From contig JAUJPF010000004.1 in NCBI GenBank assembly GCA_030447275.1, forward strand, positions 124,001 to 188,000: a stretch of DNA of 64,000 bases. The letters are read 5' to 3'. Within the stretch, counting starts at the first letter, position 1, and each line of letters begins with the position of its first letter. This stretch comes from Solirubrobacteraceae bacterium. Its GTDB lineage: Bacteria; Actinomycetota; Thermoleophilia; Solirubrobacterales; Solirubrobacteraceae. The translations under genes were made by a program, and so were the position numbers. Below, in pieces: positions 48,256-57,084 of the stretch. The notes below the pieces were generated by a model. That model ran no database searches, was not told the origin of the DNA, and saw nothing but the letters and a program-made list of their open reading frames with translations.

Positions 48256-48939
48256 TGCGGCTCGCCTGCCTGCACCACCTGCCGCAGCCGTCCCTCGGGC
48301 TCGCCGAGGGCGCCGCTGCGCGCGGCGGGGCTCGAGCTCGACGTGCTCGACCTCGCGGGCGGCGATCCGCTCCCGCGCCTCGACGACGTCGACGCGATCC
48401 TCACGTTCGGCGGCGACCAGTCCGCGGTCGGACCGGACCCCGAGCTCGTGCCCGAGATCGAGCTGCTGCGCGAAGCGGTCGGCGCCGGCCTCCCGTGCTC
48501 GGCATCTGCCTCGGCGGCCAGATGCTCGCGCGGGCGCTCGGGGCGGAGGTGCGGCGCGCGCCGCGCGCACCGTCGCGTGGCACGCGCTTGAGCCGCTCAT
48601 GCGGCGACCCGCTGCTCGCCGGCCCCGTGCTCGGGCTGCACTGGAACGAGGACGTCTTCGACCTCCGCCGGGCGCGGTCGAGGTGCTCGGCCGCGGCGCG
48701 AGGGCGTCGAGGCGTTCCGCCACGGCGCGGCGGCGTGGGGCGTGCAGTTCCACCCCGAGGCCGGCGGCGACACGCTCGACGGCTGGTACGCGACGTACGA
48801 GCGATGGCTGGCCGAGGCCGGCGTCAGCGAGGCCGAGGCGCGGGCCGAGGACCAGCGGAACCTGCCGGGGCAGGAGGCCCAGGCGGAGCGGCTGTTCGGA
48901 GCGTTCGGGCGCATCGTGCGGGAACGCTCCGCGCGCTGA
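48255..48939 (+). CDS. Class I glutamine amidotransferase (GuaA-type domain), frameshifted
   Basis: ATG 48255 opens MRLACLHHLPQPSLGLAEG. Following the frame changes: LDVLDLAGGDPLPRLDDVDA, ILTFGGDQSAVGPDPELVPE, then LGICLGGQMLARALGAEVRR (nucleophile Cys), GPVLGLHWNEDVFDL, WGVQFHPEAGGDTLDGWYAT (His and Glu of the triad) and a C-terminal helix. Stand-alone class I amidotransferases of this type hydrolyse glutamine or gamma-glutamyl compounds. At least four single-base breaks occur between 48310 and 48720. Confidence 0.65.
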
Positions 48940-49016
48940 GCCGGCGCACCCTTGCCGTCCGATCCCGCCCGTACCGTGCGCCTCGTCTCGTCCTTCCGGT
49001 CGCGCGCGGAGCCGGA

Positions 49017-49472
49017 ATGCCACTCTGCTTCATCGAGCCACAAGACGCCATCAGAGTCATCGCCGAGTCCGTCGGCGCGCGAAGCGCGCCGGCAGCTGCT
49101 GGGCGAGCTCGTTCGCGCGTGGGTCGACGAGATCCCCGACGAGCAGCTCGCGTCGCACTACGCCAAGGCGGTCGGCGACCTCGACGAGCACGACCTCAAC
49201 ATGCTCGCCGCGTGGCACGCGTCGCTCGAGGTCGGCCAGCCGATCCCGAACCGCGACTTCCTCGTCAACGTCTTCCCGACGCTCGGCGACAACCGCCGCG
49301 AGGCGCTGAAGATCGCGGCGGGCTTCCGCGGGGAGGAGGCGTTCGACGTCGCCGGTGGCCGAGGAGCACGCTCGAGACCGTCCTGCCCCACCTCTCCCGT
49401 GAACGGTCCCTGGAGCTGGCGGCCGAGTGCCTCGAGCTCTACCTGTGGGACCGGCTCGGCTGCGACAACTGA
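49017..49472 (+). CDS. Hypothetical protein, frameshifted
   Basis: ATG 49017: MPLCFIEPQDAIRVIAESVG; then, after a frame change near 49080, RRQLLGELVRAWVDEIPDEQ, LASHYAKAVGDLDEHDLNML, AAWHASLEVGQPIPNRDFLV, NVFPTLGDNRREALKIAAGF; and after another near 49360, LETVLPHLSRERSLELAAEC and LELYLWDRLGCDN. An all-helical protein of about 150 residues. I do not recognise the family. The consistent codon bias in each piece argues for a real gene with two sequence errors. Confidence 0.5.
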   Translation: MPLCFIEPQDAIRVIAESVGARSAPAAAGRARSRVGRRDPRRAARVALRQGGRRPRRARPQHARRVARVARGRPADPEPRLPRQRLPDARRQPPRGAEDRGGLPRGGGVRRRRWPRSTLETVLPHLSRERSLELAAECLELYLWDRLGCDN

Positions 49473-49481
49473 GTCGTCGGG

Positions 49482-50249
49482 TCAGTCCGGCAGCAGAACG
49501 CTGAGGCAGGTGAGGCCGGCTTCGACGGCCTCGAACTGCGCGATGTCGACCGTCGTGACGTCGAGGCCGCGCTCGCGCACCAGGTCGGCGGTCCTCGGCG
49601 CCGACGCCGCCACGACGACGCGGTCGCCGCCCAGCGCGAGGACGTTCGCCCCCTCGGGCTCCGGCGCCTCCACCACGGGCAGCGGCGCGAAGGCGTCCGC
49701 GTCGACCCAGTCGCGCACCGCGACGATCGTCCCGTCCGGCAGCGCGGTGGCGCCCGTCTTCAGGTGCAGGCAGCCGGTGACCGCCACGGCCGTCGTCTCG
49801 AGCCCGGCCTCGCGCGCCAGCGCCGCCAGCGCCTCGATTCCGGCGTCGTCGGTGCGCGTCGACCGGCCGACGAAGAGGCGCGAGCCCACGCGCAGGACGT
49901 CGCCGCCGTCGAGCGTCCCCGGGCCGGGAAGCGCGACCGTCGCCACCCCGAGCCTCGCCAGCGCGCCCGCGACCGACTCCACCTCGTCCCGCCGCGCGGG
50001 ATGGCCCGGGCGCGTCAAGACGACGCGGCCGTCGAGCGCGACCGCGGCGTCCTCGACGAAGGCGGCGTCGGGCAGGTCGTCGGCCGGCTCCACCTCGACG
50101 ACGCTCCAGCCCGCGCCGGCGAGTGCGCGACGGTACGCCGCGTGCTCGGCGACCGCACGCTCGGCGTCGACCGCGCCGCGCGCCACGTGGGTGACCTGAC
50201 CTTCGTGCAGCCGCGGCCCGGGCCGCCGCACGATCGCGGCGCCGCTCAC
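49482..50249 (-). CDS. Dimethylarginine dimethylaminohydrolase-like amidinotransferase-fold enzyme
   Basis: 255 residues from GTG 50249. Pentein/DDAH pattern: RRPGPRLHEGQVTHVARGAV, DDLPDAAFVEDAAVALDGRV, VLTRPGHPARRDEVESVAGA, GTLDGGDVLRVGSRLFVGRS, VTGCLHLKTGATALPDGTIV (catalytic His) and a terminal VEAGLTCLSVLLPD with nucleophile Cys. DDAH converts dimethylarginine to citrulline; other amidino substrates are possible. Its start overlaps the HAD gene's stop (GTGA 50246-50249); it is the last gene of a four-gene overlapping operon. Confidence 0.85.
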   Translation of the reverse strand: MSGAAIVRRPGPRLHEGQVTHVARGAVDAERAVAEHAAYRRALAGAGWSVVEVEPADDLPDAAFVEDAAVALDGRVVLTRPGHPARRDEVESVAGALARLGVATVALPGPGTLDGGDVLRVGSRLFVGRSTRTDDAGIEALAALAREAGLETTAVAVTGCLHLKTGATALPDGTIVAVRDWVDADAFAPLPVVEAPEPEGANVLALGGDRVVVAASAPRTADLVRERGLDVTTVDIAQFEAVEAGLTCLSVLLPD

Positions 50250-50881
50250 GCGGCGTCGAGCAACGCGTCGAGCTCGCGGACGACCTGCGCGGTCGACTCG
50301 AAGCGGATCGGGTGGATGCCGTGATCGCGCGCCGCCTCGCAGTTGATCTCGAGGTCGTCGACGAACGCGCACGCCTCGCCGGGCAGGCCGAGCCGCTCGA
50401 GCGTGAGCCGGTAGATCCCCGGCTCCGGCTTGCGCATGTCGACGAACGCCGAGTCGACGATGAGCTCGAACAGCTCGTCGACCGGCAGCAACGACCGCCA
50501 GCGTGCCTCCCACTCGCGCACGTTGTTCGTCAACAGGGCGAGGCGGATGCCGCGCTCGTCGCGCACGCGCCGCAGGTGCGCGATCAGCTCGTCGTTCGGG
50601 CTGAGGTGCGAGAAGTAGTGCTCGGCGAAGTCCTGGAGCGGGACGCGCCGACCGACCTCCTCCTCGAGCGCGTCGCCCAGCAGCGCGAAGAACTCGGCCT
50701 CGGTCATCCGGCCGCGCTCGAAGTCGAACAGCGGGTTCTCGCCGTGGCGCTCCGACGCCTTGACCATCGCGTGGCCGAGCGCCTCGAGCGGCAGCCCCTG
50801 CGCCTCCATGACGCGCGCGAAGCCGCCGAAGAGCGGCGTCGTGAGCACGCCGCCGAAGTCCGAGATGATCGCCTTGATCAC
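50246..50881 (-). CDS. HAD-IA family hydrolase
   Basis: 211 residues from GTG 50881. Motif I IISDFGGVLTTPLFGG (the first catalytic Asp present, the second Asp position is Gly as in epoxide-hydrolase-N-like HADs), cap domain FARVMEAQGLPLEALGHAMV, motif II LALLTNNVREWEARW, motif III MRKPEPGIYRLTLERLGLPG, motif IV ACAFVDDLEINCEAARDHGI. It resembles the N-terminal phosphatase-like domain of soluble epoxide hydrolases. Joined to both neighbours by GTGA overlaps. Confidence 0.85.
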   Translation of the reverse strand: MIKAIISDFGGVLTTPLFGGFARVMEAQGLPLEALGHAMVKASERHGENPLFDFERGRMTEAEFFALLGDALEEEVGRRVPLQDFAEHYFSHLSPNDELIAHLRRVRDERGIRLALLTNNVREWEARWRSLLPVDELFELIVDSAFVDMRKPEPGIYRLTLERLGLPGEACAFVDDLEINCEAARDHGIHPIRFESTAQVVRELDALLDAA

Positions 50882-51642
50882 GCGCGGCGCACGATGTCGT
50901 AGCGGCCGACGCCCGTGCGGCCCTCCATGTGCCACGCGAAGAACGCGCAGTCGAGCCGCAGGTCGCCCGGCAGCGCGAGCGTGGCGCCGCAGCGCACGCT
51001 GCCGGCGGCCCGGTGCGGGTACTCGCCGTCGCCGTCGCCGACCCACAGCTCGAGGCCGGCGTGGACGTGGCGCCCGTCGGCGTCGTACGTCGTGCTGAGC
51101 CGCGGCTCGACGACGGGGACGGGCGCGCCGTCGAGGATCACCGAGGCCGCGAGCGACTCGTCGGCGTGGTGCTTGGCCGACGACGGGCGCAGCGCGCTGA
51201 GCGTCACCGCGCTCCCTTCGTCGAGCCACGCCGTGACGGTGCGCGCGAGCTCGAGCTTCGACCAGTCGGCGCGGCCCCACGCGTGCCCGCGCTGGCCGAG
51301 GCAGTCGACGGGGCGGCCCTCGACCGTCCCGCGCACGCGGCAGAGCTGCTCGTAGCCGTTGATGGCGCCGACCGACAGCTGCGCCGCCGGCGCGAGGGCC
51401 TCGACCTCGAGCTCGACCGCGTCGCCGACCGTTGCGCGCCACCAGCGCAGGGGCTCGACGGTTTCGATCCGCGCGCCGTCGGCGCGCACGGCGACCGGCT
51501 CGTCGCCGGCGAAGAGGATCGCCATCGCACTGTCGTCGCTCGTCCGCACGAGCCCGTAGACGCCGGCGTTCGCGTCGCCGAACGCGACGGTGAAGACGTC
51601 GCTTGAGTCCTGCGGCTGCTCGTGCTCGGGGCCGATCGTCAC
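50878..51642 (-). CDS. Hypothetical lipocalin-like/tocopherol-cyclase-like protein
   Basis: 254 residues from GTG 51642. Almost all beta strand: FTVAFGDANAGVYGLVRTSD, AMAILFAGDEPVAVRADGAR, RWWRATVGDAVELEVEALAP, YEQLCRVRGTVEGRPVDCLG, QRGHAWGRADWSKLELARTV (a conserved GxRxHxWG-like turn), RLDCAFFAWHMEGRTGVGRY. The GHAWG-type turn and repeated strands recall proteins grouped with tocopherol cyclase or hydroxyneurosporene-synthase-like lipocalins, but I cannot assign it firmly. Overlaps fxsA (GTGA 51639-51642) and the HAD gene. Confidence 0.5.
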   Translation of the reverse strand: MTIGPEHEQPQDSSDVFTVAFGDANAGVYGLVRTSDDSAMAILFAGDEPVAVRADGARIETVEPLRWWRATVGDAVELEVEALAPAAQLSVGAINGYEQLCRVRGTVEGRPVDCLGQRGHAWGRADWSKLELARTVTAWLDEGSAVTLSALRPSSAKHHADESLAASVILDGAPVPVVEPRLSTTYDADGRHVHAGLELWVGDGDGEYPHRAAGSVRCGATLALPGDLRLDCAFFAWHMEGRTGVGRYDIVRRA

Positions 51643-52085
51643 GGCAGGCGGTGGGGGTCGAGGTCGGTCGCCTGGCCCTCGACGTCGTAGGACCGGCCGG
51701 GGCGGCCGCGGGTGGCGGTCGCGATCATCCGGCCGGCGAAGCGCCGCACGAGCAGCCGCCGCGCGACCGCCCGCGTCGGCGGCAGCAGGAGCAGCAGGCC
51801 GAAGAGGTCGGTGAGGAAGCCGGGCGTCAGCAGCAGCGCGCCGCCGAACACGATCAGCACGCCGTCGAGCACCTCGCGCGCCGGCGGGCGCCCGCGGCCG
51901 AGCGCCTCGTTGAAGCGGCGCCACGCCGCGCGACCCTGCGAGCGCATGAGCACCGAGCCGAGGATCGAGTCGGCGACCAGCAGCGCGATCGTCCACCAGG
52001 CGCCGATGAGGTCGCCGATCTGGAGGATCACGAACAGCTCCAGGATCGGGACCGTGATGAAGAGGACGATCAGCAGCGGAAGCAT
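51639..52085 (-). CDS. fxsA: FxsA-family membrane protein
   Basis: 148 residues from ATG 52085. Three to four membrane helices: LLIVLFITVPILELFVILQI, GAWWTIALLVADSILGSVLM, GRPPAREVLDGVLIVFGGAL, LLTPGFLTDLFGLLLLLPPT. The TVPILELFVI start and the GALLLTPGFLTD motif are diagnostic of FxsA, a conserved inner-membrane protein that relieves phage T7 exclusion in E. coli when overproduced. It is the first gene of the overlapping four-gene operon. Confidence 0.9.
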   Translation of the reverse strand: MLPLLIVLFITVPILELFVILQIGDLIGAWWTIALLVADSILGSVLMRSQGRAAWRRFNEALGRGRPPAREVLDGVLIVFGGALLLTPGFLTDLFGLLLLLPPTRAVARRLLVRRFAGRMIATATRGRPGRSYDVEGQATDLDPHRLP

Positions 52086-52118
52086 TCGCCTCCGGAGGGT
52101 ACGCCGCGCGGGGGAGCG

Positions 52119-52448
52119 TCAGGCGGCCGGGGCGGCGACGAGCACGCCCGGCAGGCGATCGAGCCCGACCAGCTCGATCAGCCGCTGGATCTGCGGCCGC
52201 GCGCCCTCGACGCGCATGCACTTGCCGGTCTTGCGCAGCCGCCGAGCGAGCATCGCGAGGTCGAGCATGAGCGACGAGTCGGCGAAGTGCAGGTCGGAGA
52301 GGTCGACGGTGAGGTCGGCGCGGGCCAGCGAGAGGGCACGCGAGAGCGGGCGGCGCCGCACGCTCTGGGTTGCGCGGTCCTCGTCACCGCAGATCCTCAG
52401 CACGAAGGCATGTTCGTCAAGAGAGACGATGCACTGGAAGCTACCCAT
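52119..52448 (-). CDS. STAS-domain protein (anti-sigma-factor antagonist type)
   Basis: 109 residues from ATG 52448. MGSFQCIVSLDEHAFVLRIC, GDEDRATQ, LTVDLSDLHFADSSLMLDLA, MLARRLRKTGKCMRVEGARP, IQRLIELVGLDRLPGVLV: the strand-helix pattern and the DSS motif fit the SpoIIAA/RsbV STAS fold, with the Ser likely phosphorylated by an RsbW-type kinase. No kinase gene is nearby. Divergent from the MIP18 gene, with 43 bases between start codons. Confidence 0.8.
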   Translation of the reverse strand: MGSFQCIVSLDEHAFVLRICGDEDRATQSVRRRPLSRALSLARADLTVDLSDLHFADSSLMLDLAMLARRLRKTGKCMRVEGARPQIQRLIELVGLDRLPGVLVAAPAA

Positions 52449-52491
52449 TTCGTGCCGGATCGCACAGTTACGCCGTGGATAGACTTGCCGC

Positions 52492-52788
52492 ATGGTCTCC
52501 GTCGACGATGTCGAAGCGGCTCTGACGAACGTCATCGACCCCGAGCTGGGTCTCGACTTCGTCGAGCTCGGCCTGATCTACGGCGTCGAGGTGGAGGGCT
52601 CCGACGTCCACGTCACGTTCACGCTGACGACGCCCGCGTGCCCGATCGGGCCGCAGGTCACCGAGCAGATCGAGGAGTTCGTCGGCGAGCTCGACGGCGT
52701 CGACGAGGTGAGCTCCTCGATGGTGTTCTCGCCCCCGTGGTCTCCGGACAAGATGTCCGAAGACGCCAAGTTCGCATTGGGTTACTAG
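52492..52788 (+). CDS. MIP18/DUF59-family Fe-S assembly protein
   Basis: 98 residues: MVSVDDVEAALTNVIDPELG, LDFVELGLIYGVEVEGSDVH, VTFTLTTPACPIGPQVTEQI with the reactive Cys of the TTPxCP motif. This is the PaaD/SufT-like MIP18 domain used in Fe-S cluster delivery. A TAGACT hexamer at 52480-52485 sits so close to the ATG that the transcript may be leaderless. No suf genes are adjacent. Confidence 0.9.
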   Translation: MVSVDDVEAALTNVIDPELGLDFVELGLIYGVEVEGSDVHVTFTLTTPACPIGPQVTEQIEEFVGELDGVDEVSSSMVFSPPWSPDKMSEDAKFALGY

Positions 52789-52930
52789 ACCGCCCGTGGC
52801 GCCCGGCGCGCCGTGGGGCGACGGCGCAACCGGGCGGGGCACTGACCACGGACGTCTTTCGTGACGGTCAGATCCCCGGAGGGCCTGACTGCTGACCGAA
52901 ACGCGGCCGATTCGCGGTGGTTGGAGGGTT
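52789..52930. other. Intergenic region with dyad before subtilase gene
   Basis: No gene. CGGTCAG (52865-52871) and CTGACCG (52892-52898) form a 7-bp dyad 33 bases before the next start; a repressor site is possible. Confidence 0.3.
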
Positions 52931-54592
52931 ATGCTCGCTGCGATGCGCCCGGCCGCCCTGCTCGCCTCCGCGCTCGCGCTCGCGCTCGCGCTCGCGGTGG
53001 CGGCTCCGGCGTCCGCCGAGGCCTCCGAGCGCACCGGGCGCCTGCTCGTCTCCGTCGCTCCAGCGGCGTGCCGGGGCCGGTCGTCGCTCGCGCCGCGGCG
53101 CGGGTGGACGGCGTCCGCGTCCCCGAGATCGGGCTCGTGACCGTCCGGCCGCGGCGCGGCGAGTCGCTGCGCGCCCTGCGGCGGCGCCTCGCGGCCGACC
53201 CGCGCGTGCGGGCGGTGGCGGTCGAGCGGCGCGCCACGCCGCGCGCGGCGCCGAACGACCCCGCGCTGACCGACCCGGAGACCGCGCAGGGGACGCCGCT
53301 GGGGACGCCGGTCCAGTGGTGGCCGCAGCGCATGGGCCTCTTCGACGCGTGGGATCTCGCCGACGGCTCGGACTCCCTCGTCGCCACGATCGACTCGGGC
53401 GTGGAGGGACGCACGCCGACCTCGCTCAGAAGATCCGCGACACGCTCGACGTCGACCCGACCGAGGGCGCCGGCGGCCCGCTCACCGACCAGGACGGCCA
53501 CGGGACGCACGTCGCGTCGCTCGCGTGCGGCGCGACGAACGACGGCGTCGGCCTCATGCGGCGCCGGGCGCGACTGCGGGCTGCTGGTGGCCAAGACCGA
53601 CTTCAGCGACGGCAGCGTCGCGCAGGCGATCGTCGACGCCGCCGACCGCGGCGCCGACGCGATCGTCATGAGCTTCGGGACGGACGGCGGGCGAATCCCG
53701 CCGCAGGCGCTCGTCGACGCGATCCGCTACGCCGCGGGCCGCGACGCCGTCCTTATCGCCGCCGCGGCCGGCCAGGACACCGAGGAGCAGGGCGATCCCG
53801 CGAACGTCCTCCAGCCGACCGGCACCGGCGCCGACCTCAACCGCAACCTCGGGCTCTCGGTGACCGCCGCGACGTACGGCGACCGGCGCGCGTCGTTCGC
53901 CGGGCGCGGGTCGCAGATCTCGCTCGCGGCGTACGGCGCGTTCGAGCGCGGCCAGGGCCCGCGCGGCCTGTTCGCGCCTACCCGGCGGGGAGACCGCGCT
54001 CGAGCGCGGCGACCCCGGTCCGCCCTCGGTGCCGCCGTGCCGCTGCCGGACGACGTTCCGCGACGACGGCCGCTACGCGTACCTCCAGGGAACCTCGATG
54101 GCGACGGCGATCGTCGGCGGCGTCGCGGCCCTTGTCCGCGACCTGAACCCCGACCTGCGCGCCGTCGAGGTGGTGCGGCTGCTCAAGGAGACCGCCCGGC
54201 GCCCGTCGGGGACGGGCTGGTCGCCGGAGCTCGGGTGGGGGATCGTCGACGCGGCCGCCGCGCTGCGCCGCGCCGCGCAGCGCGACCGCCGCGCGCCCTC
54301 GTCGCGGCTGCGCGCACCGGCGCGCACGCGCCGGCGGACGGGGGCGCTGCGCTGGCGCGGATCGGACACGGCGCCGCCGAACGTCGCCGCCTCGGGCATC
54401 GCGCGCTATGAGGTCTGGCGGTCGGTCGGCGGGCGCGCGCCGGTCAAGCTCACCTCGACCCGGCGCACGACCTACCGCGTGAAGGTCCGCTCCGGCCGCC
54501 GCTATTCGTTCTTCACCATCGCGGTGGACCGAGCGGGGAACCGTGAGGCGCCGCCCCGGCGGGCGGACGCGCGGACACGGGTGGCGGGCTGA
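52931..54592 (+). CDS. Secreted S8 (subtilisin-like) peptidase with C-terminal FnIII-like domain, frameshifted
   Basis: ATG 52931 (GGAGGG two bases upstream; ATG 52943 is an alternative) gives signal peptide MRPAALLASALALALALAVA, then AAPASAEA. After frame changes the propeptide reads GLVTVRPRRGESLRALRRRL. The catalytic Asp is in VATIDSGVEG, the His in DGHGTHVASLACGATNDGVG and the Ser in LQGTSMATAIVGGVAALVRD. The last 90 residues (ALRWRGSDTAPPNVAASGIA, RYEVWRSVGGRAPVKL, YSFFTIAVDRAGNREAPP) are FnIII-like. Frame breaks lie near 53065, 53410, 53560 and 53980. Its 3' end overlaps the minus-strand AbiEi gene by 80 bases. Confidence 0.75.
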
Positions 54593-55457
54593 GCGCCCGC
54601 GCCAGGCTCGCCACCACCAGCTCCCGCTCGCGCGCGATCTGCCGCCACGTGACCCGGGCGACGCGATAGCCCGCCGCCGCGAGGTCGGTTTCCTTGTGCC
54701 GGTCGCGCTCGAACGCGTCGCGCGACGAGTGGAAGGCGAAGCCGTCGACCTCGACCACGAGCCGCTCGGCCGGCCAGAGGGCGTCGACCTCCCAGCGGCC
54801 GATGCGGACGTTGGTCTCCGGTCTCGGGAGGTCGGCTCGTTGTATGAGCTCGAGCAGGCGTCGTTCGGCTTCGGAGCGGGTGAGCTGTGGTTCGTTCTCG
54901 TCGGTCGCGATGGCGCGCAGTGCGCGGGCTCCCCGGTGGCCGGCGGCTTGGTCGACGGCATCGGTGAGGGAGTGAGGGTCGAGCTTCCTCTGGATCTGCG
55001 CCTCCTCGATCGCTCGGCGGAGGTCGCGGTGGGGGAGCACGGCGGCGAGGTCGAGGATGGTGCGGGCGGGCGTCGTGGTCGGGATCCCGTGGACTCTGGT
55101 CGCGTCGACGCGCGCGCGATGGATCCTCAGGCCGTCCCTTCGCCGCGCGTGTCCTCTCTGCACCGTCACGTCGATCGCTCCCGGCTTCCGCGGCGCGAAC
55201 CCGTGCAGCTCCGCGGCCGCGTGATGACTCAGCACGGCCCCCGCACCACCGGCCAGCACGGCGGCCATCAGCCGGGTGAGGCGCGTCTCGGTCTCGCCGA
55301 GGCGATAGACGCCGCGATGCAGCGACGTCAGCCGCCGGTTCTCGACCCGGTGCGCGATGGCGTTCCTCGTCGCGCCAGCGGCGGAGAGCTGCGCGACCGT
55401 GACCACCCCGTGCTGCCGGGCAGCGAGCTCCGCGATGACGACGTCAAGGGCCCGCAC
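54513..55457 (-). CDS. AbiEi-type antitoxin N-domain fused to DUF559 (VSR-like) nuclease domain
   Basis: 314 residues from GTG 55457. Residues about 5-60 are the AbiEi_4 winged helix (VIAELAARQHGVVTVAQLSA, AGATRNAIAHRVENRRLTSL, HRGVYRLG). Residues about 70-190 are the AbiEi C-terminal part (VLSHHAAAELHGFAP, IPTTTPARTILDLAAVL, LRRAIEEAQIQRKL). The C-terminal DUF559 domain has SEAERRLLELIQRADLPRPE, IGRWEVDALWPAERLVVEVD (PD-(D/E)xK-like D...ExD) and FERDRHKETDLAAAGYRVAR. A role in DNA-targeting defence or a self-regulated toxin-like system is inference; no separate AbiEii toxin gene is present. Three copies of a 13-mer lie at and before its start. Confidence 0.75.
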   Translation of the reverse strand: MRALDVVIAELAARQHGVVTVAQLSAAGATRNAIAHRVENRRLTSLHRGVYRLGETETRLTRLMAAVLAGGAGAVLSHHAAAELHGFAPRKPGAIDVTVQRGHARRRDGLRIHRARVDATRVHGIPTTTPARTILDLAAVLPHRDLRRAIEEAQIQRKLDPHSLTDAVDQAAGHRGARALRAIATDENEPQLTRSEAERRLLELIQRADLPRPETNVRIGRWEVDALWPAERLVVEVDGFAFHSSRDAFERDRHKETDLAAAGYRVARVTWRQIARERELVVASLARALSPPPVSARPPAGAAPHGSPLGPPRW

Positions 55458-55559
55458 AACGCACCACTCGGGACCGCGACCGCGGGGGTGTGTCCGTTTC
55501 GTCCCGCATAGCGCGTAGAACGCACCACTCGATCGGGGCGGCGCGGCGAGTGGTGCGTT
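55458..55559 (-). promoter_or_regulatory. Three copies of AACGCACCACTCG, two forming an inverted repeat
   Basis: AACGCACCACTCG occurs at 55458-55470 and 55519-55531, and inverted (CGAGTGGTGCGTT) at 55547-55559. The last two form a perfect 13-bp inverted repeat with a 15-base spacer. The first copy abuts the GTG start of the AbiEi/DUF559 gene. This is the expected layout of an autoregulatory operator, since AbiEi proteins bind inverted repeats in their own promoters. Confidence 0.6.
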
Positions 55560-55635
55560 GCGGGGGCGGCATGGGGGACACCGCCGCGCATCGTCGCCCA
55601 CTCTCCGTCGCCGAGCTGTTCGGCGCGGACTCTCG

Positions 55636-57069
55636 CTACACGGACGTGACGGAAGAGCGCGCGCCGGCGCGCTGCTCGCGCGCCATCCCGACGAGCTCGT
55701 CGATCGACGCCTCGATCGCGTCGGCGAGCTCCTCGAGGTCGGGCAGCGCGTCGTAGTCGCCGAGGAGGCCGAAGTTGAGCCATCCGTTGTAGGAGATGAT
55801 CGCCACCGCGAGCGCGTGGTCGCGGGGGAGGAACGCGATCGGGTAGACGGTCGTCATCTCGCGCCCGAGGACGTAGAGCGGCAGCTGCGGCCCCGGCACG
55901 TTGGTGACGATGCAGTTGAAGAGGCGCGTCGAGAAGTTCAGCCGCGACGCCACGCCGAGGATCGTCGGCGGCGCGAAGTTCTGCAGCGACGCGAGCACCT
56001 CGGCGCCGAGCGCCTGCTTCGACTCCTTCAGCTCGCCCATCGACGCGCGCACCGTGCGCAGCCGCTCGACCGGGTCGGCGACGTAGACCGGCAGCGGCCC
56101 GCGCATCGCCGCGATCTCGTTGCCGAGGCTCGACGCCTCGCCCTGCGCGCGCAGCGACACCGGGACGAGCGCGCGCAGCTCGAGCCCCTCCGTGCGCACC
56201 CCGCGCGAGCGCAGCCACGTCCGCAGCCCCCCGCTCACGACGGTGAGGACGACGTCGTTGACCGTCCCGCCGTAGACGTCCTTGACGAGCTTGAAGTCCG
56301 CGAGCCGCCCGCGCACGGGGGCGAACCGGCGGTGCGGCCCGATCGGCACGTTGAGCGGCGTCTCCGGAGCCGGGTTGAGCGTCGCCCACACCACCTCGCC
56401 GATCGCCTCGGCCGACTCGCGGACGGTCGCGAGGGTCGTCTGCGGGCGCAGCAGCGCGCCCAGGGCGCGCTCGGCGAGCTCGACGCCGGTCTTCGCCGCG
56501 CCGCGCACACCCGCCGCCAACAGGTCGACGCCGGCGGGCTCGCGGTGCGGCTGCCACGCGCGGCCGGGGTGGTCGACCTCGCGCGGCACCGGCGTCAGGT
56601 CGAACATGACCGTCGCCAGGTCCACGCCGGCGATCCCGTCGATCATCGCGTGGTGGGTCTTCGAGATCAGCGCCCACGAGCCGTCGGCCCGCCCCTCGAC
56701 GACCCACAGCTCCCACAGCGGCTTCGACCGGTCGAGCTGCTGGGAGAAGATCCGCGCGGCGAGGTTGCGCAGCTGCTCGTCGCTTCCCGGCGACGGGAGG
56801 GCGGTGTGGCGCACGTGGTACTCGAGCTGGAAGTCGGGGTCGTCGCCCCACAGCGGCCGCCCGGCGTCGAGCGGCGGCACCACCAGCTTCTGGCGGTAGC
56901 GCGGCACCAGGTGCAGCCGCCCGCGCAGGAGGTCGAGGAAGTCGGCGAGGTCCGGCGCGGGCCCCTCGAGCGTCACGAGCGCGCCGACGTGCATGTGGCT
57001 GTCGGGCGTCTCCTGCTCGAGGAACGACGCGTCGACCGCGGTCAGCCGATCGAGGTGCTCCTGCGGCAT
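55636..57069 (-). CDS. Wax ester synthase/diacylglycerol acyltransferase (WS/DGAT) family protein
   Basis: 477 residues from ATG 57069. Starts LDRLTAVDASFLEQETPDSH, MHVGALVTLEGPAPDLADFL; catalytic HHxxxDG is KTHHAMIDGIAGVDLATVMF; later blocks GTVNDVVLTVVSGGLRTWLR, SLGNEIAAMRGPLPV, NCIVTNVPGPQLPLYVLGRE and YNGWLNFGLLGDYDALPDLE. All are family signatures (Tgs-like). The enzyme esterifies acyl-CoA with diacylglycerol or fatty alcohol at the membrane to make storage lipid. The divergent and downstream lipid genes fit this. Confidence 0.92.
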   Translation of the reverse strand: MPQEHLDRLTAVDASFLEQETPDSHMHVGALVTLEGPAPDLADFLDLLRGRLHLVPRYRQKLVVPPLDAGRPLWGDDPDFQLEYHVRHTALPSPGSDEQLRNLAARIFSQQLDRSKPLWELWVVEGRADGSWALISKTHHAMIDGIAGVDLATVMFDLTPVPREVDHPGRAWQPHREPAGVDLLAAGVRGAAKTGVELAERALGALLRPQTTLATVRESAEAIGEVVWATLNPAPETPLNVPIGPHRRFAPVRGRLADFKLVKDVYGGTVNDVVLTVVSGGLRTWLRSRGVRTEGLELRALVPVSLRAQGEASSLGNEIAAMRGPLPVYVADPVERLRTVRASMGELKESKQALGAEVLASLQNFAPPTILGVASRLNFSTRLFNCIVTNVPGPQLPLYVLGREMTTVYPIAFLPRDHALAVAIISYNGWLNFGLLGDYDALPDLEELADAIEASIDELVGMAREQRAGARSSVTSV

Positions 57070-57084
57070 CGCGCTGGAAACCTA

